Shown here: piece after piece, positions 6,730-10,293 of the stretch
How the letters are laid out: each line of letters begins with the position of its first letter
How positions within the stretch are numbered: position 1 is the first letter of the stretch
NCBI GenBank assembly: GCA_049601975.1
Contig: JBMYRC010000140.1
Span: 1-10,293 of the forward strand
DNA length: 10,293 nucleotides
Origin: UBA6544 sp049601975
GTDB lineage: Bacteria > Pseudomonadota > Alphaproteobacteria > UBA8366
Reading direction: 5' to 3'
Position numbers and translations under genes: made by a program
The notes under the pieces: model-generated
Seen by the model: only the letters and a program-made list of their open reading frames with translations
The model's database searches: none
Told to the model about the DNA's origin: nothing

Positions 6730-7575
6730 ATGCAAATCCAACCCTCCTGTTTGTTCATGCATCATAAATTTCAGCATCTGAGTGTGCTGATCTTGATTGG
6801 CCTTCTTTTGGCCTTCAAAGCGGCCCCGCTTTCGGCGGAAGTCGTCATCGCGCCACACCGCGCCGCCTATAAGCTTGAGCTCAAGCGCACGAGGCGGGAC
6901 AGTCGGATCTCGGAAGCGAGCGGCGCCATGGTCTATACCTGGGGCGAAACCTGCGATGGCTGGACGGTAGAGCAGCAATTCGTGTTGAACTTGGTTCGGG
7001 GCGACGGTAACGCCATGCAGTTGACCGCGGTCTCCTCGACTTGGGAATCCAAGGATGGCACGCGCCTGCGCTTTAACATTAAACGCGAGCGCAATGGTCA
7101 GGAGGTCGAGAAGATAAAAGGCGAAGCGCGTTTGGATGGTGAGAATGGCGCCGGTGTGGCGGAATTCGAAATGCCTAAGCCAACACGCATTAAGCTGCCG
7201 AAAGACACAGTATTTCCGACCATGCATACGATCCGACTGATGCGCCGCGCAGCCGAGGGCGCTAATACCGACCGGCAATTGGTATTCGATGGATCCGAGT
7301 TGGAGCCACCGGGCCCTGTTTCGGCGTTTATCTTGCCGCTGAAGGATCCCAAAGCCCCAAGCAAGGCGATTGTACCGCCGCTGGGACCGCACAAGGTCCG
7401 AAACATTCAGCTCGCGTTTTTTTCCGCGTTTGGGAATGCACCGGAGCCAGAGTTTGAAATGTCGATCGCATTGCAGGATAACGGCATCGCACCGGGTCTC
7501 GTGCTCGACTATGGCGATTACGCAGTACGCGGGACTTTGGCGCGATTGGAGGCGTTGAAAAAGCCGGACTGTTGA
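6730..7575 (+). CDS. eipB: EipB-family (DUF1849) periplasmic envelope-integrity protein
   Basis: Periplasmic protein of the alphaproteobacterial EipB family, which in Brucella folds as a beta-spiral and supports envelope integrity. 281 aa, about the family length. A signal peptide is clear: hydrophobic core LSVLILIGLLLAF (17-29) and a likely cleavage after AAPLSA (36). The mature part starts EVVIAPHRAAYKLELKR, the usual opening. Cys75 in ETCDGWTVEQQF and the C-terminal Cys281 match the two cysteines that form the family's conserved disulfide; Cys7 lies in the signal region. Start choice is uncertain. ATG 6730 has AGAGAA immediately before it and little leader; ATG 6760 (MHHKF) would give a tidier 26-residue signal peptide and a longer leader but no purine-rich site. 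Divergent from the dehydrogenase gene and convergent with dinB, 6 bp apart. Confidence 0.92.
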   Translation: MQIQPSCLFMHHKFQHLSVLILIGLLLAFKAAPLSAEVVIAPHRAAYKLELKRTRRDSRISEASGAMVYTWGETCDGWTVEQQFVLNLVRGDGNAMQLTAVSSTWESKDGTRLRFNIKRERNGQEVEKIKGEARLDGENGAGVAEFEMPKPTRIKLPKDTVFPTMHTIRLMRRAAEGANTDRQLVFDGSELEPPGPVSAFILPLKDPKAPSKAIVPPLGPHKVRNIQLAFFSAFGNAPEPEFEMSIALQDNGIAPGLVLDYGDYAVRGTLARLEALKKPDC

Positions 7576-7581
7576 ACAGCG

Positions 7582-8781
7582 CTACGGGTTGTTGGCAAGC
7601 GAGGCCGCTGCAAAAAGATCCGGCGGATCGGCTTCTGAAGTATCCGTGAGGTCTCCGACCCCGACGCCGATCAGACGAAATGTCCGGCCGTCTGCTTCGG
7701 CCTCCAGTAAATTCTTTGCGGCCTGAAAGATAGCGTCCGCTTGCTGTGTCGGATTGGGCAGCCGCCGCGTGCGGGTGAGCAACCGAAAGTCCGACTGTTT
7801 CAGTTTAATCGTCACCCCGCGTCCGGCGAGGTCCTTGCTTTCGAGGCGGCGTGCCACGGTTTCGCACAGTGGCGCAATTTGCTCTACCAATGCCGTCAAA
7901 TCCGCGATGTCCGATCGAAATGTCGTTTCCGCCGAGATGCTTTTGGTTTGCGAATCCGGCTCGACCTTCCTTGTGTCTTCACCGCGCGCGAATTGGTATA
8001 GCCTTTGGCCGATCGAGCCGTAGCGGGTGACGAGTTCGCGTTCTTCCATGGCCTGTAGTTGGCCGATCTTTGTGATGCCGTCGCGCCGCAATTTGCTCGC
8101 CAGAGATTTCCCGACACCCCAAAGTATCGTGACCGGGCGGTCCGCCAGAAACTCGCATGCTTCCGCTTGGCCGATCACTGCGAATCCGCGCGGCTTATCC
8201 AAATCGGAAGCGATTTTGGCCAAGAACTTGTTGTAGCTGAGGCCAATACTGGCACTGACACCAATACGCTCTTCGATACGTAGGACGAGCGACGCAAGCC
8301 GCATCGCCGCACCGCTCTCACTGTCATGTACCGTATCGGTGAGGTCGAGAAAGGCTTCATCTATGGAGAGTGGTTGGACCAATGGAGTGAGTTCTCTCAT
8401 CAAGCCTCGAATATCTTCGCCGACTTGTTTGTATTTTGCCATGTTCGGGCGGATGACAACCGCTTCCGGGCAGGCCTGACGCGCCTTGAACATTGGCATG
8501 GCTGAGCGGATGCCGTAGAGGCGCGCAACATAGCATGCTGCGGCGACCACGCCCCGTTGTCCGCCGCCGATAATGACGGGCTTGTCGGCCAAGGCGGGAT
8601 TGTCACGTTTCTCTACCGAGGCATAAAACGCGTCGCAATCGATATGGGCAATCGTTAGGTCATGCAATTCCGGGTGACTGACGAGGCGGGGAGAGCCGCA
8701 TTTCGGGCAGCGCCCCTCGTTGGGCGGTGCCGTAAGATCGGCCAAACAATTCCGACACAATATGGCTTGCCGATCCGTCAC
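7582..8781 (-). CDS. dinB: DNA polymerase IV (DinB, Y-family) with N-terminal zinc ribbon
   Basis: Error-prone translesion DNA polymerase. With GTG 8781 as start it is 399 aa. A Cys4 zinc ribbon comes first (CRNC at 9-12, CPKC at 25-28), common in alphaproteobacterial DinB. The palm carries catalytic Asp48 (HIDCDAFYASVE) and Asp141-Glu142 (LSIDEAFLD), with Tyr53 at the likely steric-gate position. A helix-hairpin-helix thumb (ILWGVGKSLASKL, about 219-231) and a little-finger domain follow. Near the C terminus PPDLF may be a degenerate clamp-binding motif. The frame also opens at a GTG at 8823, but that would overlap the ROK gene by 41 nt. GTG 8781 sits 1 nt after the ROK stop and puts the first Cys where homologs have it, so I chose it. 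I saw no alphaproteobacterial SOS box (GTTC-N7-GTTC) near either start. Probably co-transcribed with the ROK gene. Confidence 0.96.
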   Translation of the reverse strand: MTDRQAILCRNCLADLTAPPNEGRCPKCGSPRLVSHPELHDLTIAHIDCDAFYASVEKRDNPALADKPVIIGGGQRGVVAAACYVARLYGIRSAMPMFKARQACPEAVVIRPNMAKYKQVGEDIRGLMRELTPLVQPLSIDEAFLDLTDTVHDSESGAAMRLASLVLRIEERIGVSASIGLSYNKFLAKIASDLDKPRGFAVIGQAEACEFLADRPVTILWGVGKSLASKLRRDGITKIGQLQAMEERELVTRYGSIGQRLYQFARGEDTRKVEPDSQTKSISAETTFRSDIADLTALVEQIAPLCETVARRLESKDLAGRGVTIKLKQSDFRLLTRTRRLPNPTQQADAIFQAAKNLLEAEADGRTFRLIGVGVGDLTDTSEADPPDLFAAASLANNP

Positions 8782-8782
8782 G

Positions 8783-9685
8783 TCATTCGCGTTCCGCCCA
8801 GAGCCAGGCAGCGCCCCTGACACCGCTCGAATCGCCGAACTTTGGCGGGAGTAATCGCGTGTCTACCCGGTCGGAGAAGATCCATTGGGACCAGAGTTTT
8901 GGCACGTTCTCATAGAGTCGATCCACATTGGACAGTCCGCCGCCGAGAACGATGACGTTCGGATCGATAACATTGATTATACTCGCGAGTGCACGGGCCA
9001 GTCGATCTTCGTAGAGAGCGAGACTGCGCCCGGCTTGAGCGTTTCCTGATTCGGCCAGCGCCACAATTTCTTTGGCGGTTATCCGTGCTGCAGTAAGTTC
9101 TGCATGTTGGCGCTCGAGACCGGTGCCCGAGAGAAAGGTTTCAATGCAACCTAGTTTTCCGCAATCGCATTCGAGGCCGGGTAATTCTCCCCTTGTCGGC
9201 CACGGTAAGGGATTGTGACCCCACTCACCGGAAATAGCATTTGCGCCTGTCAGTAGTTCTCCGTTCACCATGATACCACTGCCGCATCCCGTTCCGAGAA
9301 TGGCGCCGAGCACAATTCCGTATCCCGCACCGGCGCCATCTTTTGCTTCTGAGAGAGCAAAACAGTTCGCGTCATTCATAAGCCTCACCGGACGATCGAA
9401 TCGAACTGCCAAATCCCGATCCAAAGGATGACCGTTGAAGGGTGAGTTATAGGCGTTTTTCACCAATCCAGTGGCCGGAGAAATAGTGCCTGGAATGCCG
9501 AAGCCGAGCGCGTGCGAGACACCAATTTCCTGCTCAATAGAAGAGACTAAATCAAAGATCGCTTCTATTGTCCCCGCATAATCGCCTTTCGGTGTCGACA
9601 CGCGCCGTCGCGCGCAGGTCGTACCTTCGGTATCAATAGCTGCTGCTTCTAGCTTTGTACCGCCGATGTCGACACCGATTCTCAC
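8783..9685 (-). CDS. ROK-family sugar kinase (fructokinase/Mak- or NagK-like)
   Basis: ATP-dependent cytoplasmic hexose kinase, 300 aa, standard for single-domain ROK kinases with no DNA-binding domain. The ATP-binding DIGGTK (6-11), catalytic Asp105 in MNDANCFALSEA, GTGCGSGIMVNG (131-142), the ExGH signature (154-157) and the structural zinc site (His157, Cys173, Cys175, Cys180 in CDCGKLGC) are all intact. GCIETFLSGTG (179-189) closely resembles E. coli Mak, favouring fructose/mannose, though N-acetylglucosamine kinase is possible. The start is GTG 9685, with GGAGAG (9697-9692) 6 nt upstream. It is the first gene of a likely two-gene unit with dinB, whose GTG follows one base after this TGA. 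It is divergent from divK. No transporter or other sugar gene is in view to fix the substrate. Confidence 0.94.
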   Translation of the reverse strand: MRIGVDIGGTKLEAAAIDTEGTTCARRRVSTPKGDYAGTIEAIFDLVSSIEQEIGVSHALGFGIPGTISPATGLVKNAYNSPFNGHPLDRDLAVRFDRPVRLMNDANCFALSEAKDGAGAGYGIVLGAILGTGCGSGIMVNGELLTGANAISGEWGHNPLPWPTRGELPGLECDCGKLGCIETFLSGTGLERQHAELTAARITAKEIVALAESGNAQAGRSLALYEDRLARALASIINVIDPNVIVLGGGLSNVDRLYENVPKLWSQWIFSDRVDTRLLPPKFGDSSGVRGAAWLWAERE

Positions 9686-9759
9686 CGGCCACTCTCCAAA
9701 CTAATGTAGGGTTTCATTTCAATCCACGCGTTAGCGCCATTGTGTCGCCTCGCCGTAGC

Positions 9760-9768
9760 ATTATACCA
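9760..9768 (-). promoter_or_regulatory. Extended -10 promoter for the ROK-dinB unit
   Basis: The minus strand reads TGGTATAAT, a perfect TATAAT with the extended TGn element. No recognisable -35 lies 17 bp upstream, which extended -10 promoters tolerate. The start would be near 9753, giving a leader of roughly 67 nt before the GTG at 9685. Confidence 0.55.
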
Positions 9769-9792
9769 GAGTTTCGCAGAGGGTACGGAAGA

Positions 9793-9808
9793 TTATGCAT
9801 TTATTAAC
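9793..9808 (+). promoter_or_regulatory. CtrA-like binding site upstream of divK
   Basis: TTAT-N7-TTAAC differs by one base from the CtrA consensus TTAA-N7-TTAAC. It covers the -35 position of the TATAAT at 9819-9824, the usual placement at CtrA-activated promoters. The match is visible; binding is inferred from known CtrA control of divK in Caulobacter. Confidence 0.5.
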
Positions 9809-9818
9809 GCCTTCGAAC

Positions 9819-9824
9819 TATAAT
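9819..9824 (+). promoter_or_regulatory. divK promoter -10 element
   Basis: Perfect TATAAT, with no TTGACA-like hexamer at 16-18 bp spacing (bases 9795-9802 are TGCATT-like). The start would be near 9831, giving a leader of about 35 nt. That leader contains a small CCCGA/TCGGG stem (9840-9844 with 9850-9854, 5-nt loop) just before the ribosome site GGGTGGA (9857-9863). Confidence 0.6.
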
Positions 9825-9865
9825 GTGATGAATTTCAAGCCCGAGTTGGTCGGGAAGGGTGGAAC

Positions 9866-10231
9866 ATGGCGAAGAAAATCCTAATCGTCGAAGATAATGA
9901 GCTTAATATGAAGCTCTTCCACGATTTGCTCGAGTCAAAAGGCTACGACATCGTGCAGACGCGGGATGGGATGGAAGCTCTTAAAATCGCCCGAGCACAG
10001 ATGCCCGACTTGATACTTATGGATATTCAACTGCCAGAAGTTTCCGGTCTGGAAGTTACCAAGTGGCTAAAAGAAGACGACAACCTGAAGCAAATTGCCG
10101 TCGTTGCTGTGACTGCCTTCGCCATGAAGGGCGATGAAGAGAAAATCCGTGAAGGCGGCTGCGAGGCCTATATCGCAAAACCGATCTCCGTGACGAACTT
10201 TCTGGAGACGGTAGAGCAGTTTTTGACTTAG
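9866..10231 (+). CDS. divK: Single-domain response regulator DivK (cell-cycle control)
   Basis: 121 aa, a receiver domain alone. In Caulobacter DivK is phosphorylated by DivJ, dephosphorylated by PleC and acts through DivL/CckA to lower CtrA activity, controlling asymmetric division. Identity is clear from the sequence: LIVEDNELNMKLFHDLLE near the N terminus, the phospho-acceptor Asp53 in LILMDIQLPE, then GLEVTKWLKEDD, AVTAFAMKGDEE and GGCEAYIAKPIS with the conserved Thr83 and Lys105. These match Caulobacter DivK almost block for block as I recall it. The acidic pair Glu9-Asp10 is intact. The ribosome site GGGTGGA sits 2 nt before the ATG. pleD follows after 6 bp, so the two form an operon. 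The promoter has a CtrA-like box, suggesting feedback from its own pathway. Confidence 0.98.
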   Translation: MAKKILIVEDNELNMKLFHDLLESKGYDIVQTRDGMEALKIARAQMPDLILMDIQLPEVSGLEVTKWLKEDDNLKQIAVVAVTAFAMKGDEEKIREGGCEAYIAKPISVTNFLETVEQFLT

Positions 10232-10237
10232 GCGCAA

Positions 10238-10293
10238 ATGACGGCGCGAGTCCTAGTTGTCGATGATTTGCTTCCAAACCTGAAGTTATTGGA
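10238..10293 (+). CDS. pleD: PleD response regulator/diguanylate cyclase, 5' fragment
   Basis: The ATG lies 6 bp after the divK stop and the frame is open to the window edge (18 codons plus 2 bases), reading MTARVLVVDDLLPNLKLL. This is the start of a receiver domain, with the acidic pair VVDD. Together with divK immediately upstream it fits PleD, a two-receiver GGDEF protein that makes c-di-GMP at the stalked pole in Caulobacter. The cyclase domain is outside the window, so the name rests on this short match and on synteny. Confidence 0.82.
   Translation, partial: MTARVLVVDDLLPNLKLL

Noticed and set aside
6721..7392. Open frame of 223 codons antisense to eipB
   Set aside because: Complete overlap with a gene identified by signal peptide and conserved cysteines; the peptide has no recognisable motif.
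7569..7579. CTGTT-G-AACAG inverted repeat at the eipB stop as a terminator
   Set aside because: The one-base loop cannot close an RNA hairpin and no T-run follows.
8770..8860. LexA/SOS box for dinB
   Set aside because: Isolated GAAC/GTTC half-sites occur but none is spaced as GTTC-N7-GTTC or its complement.
1..10293. Mobile element, defence island, toxin-antitoxin, CRISPR or prophage
   Set aside because: No transposase, integrase, tRNA-flanked repeat or spacer array is visible, and every long gene belongs to a common chromosomal family.

Overview
The window reads as ordinary chromosomal DNA from an alphaproteobacterium of moderate GC. Several genes point there independently. divK is followed directly by pleD, the cell-cycle/c-di-GMP pair best known from Caulobacter. 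There is an EipB (DUF1849) envelope protein with its two conserved cysteines, a DNA polymerase IV with an N-terminal zinc ribbon, and an AspRS with an alphaproteobacterial-type N terminus. I cannot name the genus. I see no tRNA, rRNA, CRISPR array, insertion sequence, phage gene or obvious island, and no convincing undescribed multi-gene system.

Layout, left to right: the possible last codons of an upstream gene (1-33); a 14-segment DHA2-type MFS exporter (+); a class III (CaiB/BaiF) CoA-transferase (-); aspS (+); a small soluble GGDEF diguanylate cyclase with an I-site (-); a D-2-hydroxyacid dehydrogenase of the glyoxylate/hydroxypyruvate reductase type (-) ending in a strong intrinsic terminator; eipB (+); dinB (-) directly behind a ROK sugar kinase (-); then divK (+) and the first 18 codons of pleD (+). 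Transcription direction alternates almost gene by gene. All three convergent pairs are separated by exactly 6 bp. The divergent gaps are about 100, 75 and 180 bp and hold the visible promoter signals.

Most genes act independently (export, acyl-CoA metabolism, translation, redox, envelope, DNA damage tolerance, sugar phosphorylation). The coherent functional thread is cell-cycle/c-di-GMP signalling: divK and pleD at the right edge, plus a separate diguanylate cyclase in the middle. The most interesting signals are non-coding. A perfect 10-bp inverted repeat in the cyclase leader would hide its Shine-Dalgarno and appears to start at the predicted transcription start. A CtrA-like box overlaps the -35 position of a perfect TATAAT upstream of divK. 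A 16-bp near-repeat is shared by two divergent promoter regions. The ROK and dinB genes are joined by a stop/start arrangement.
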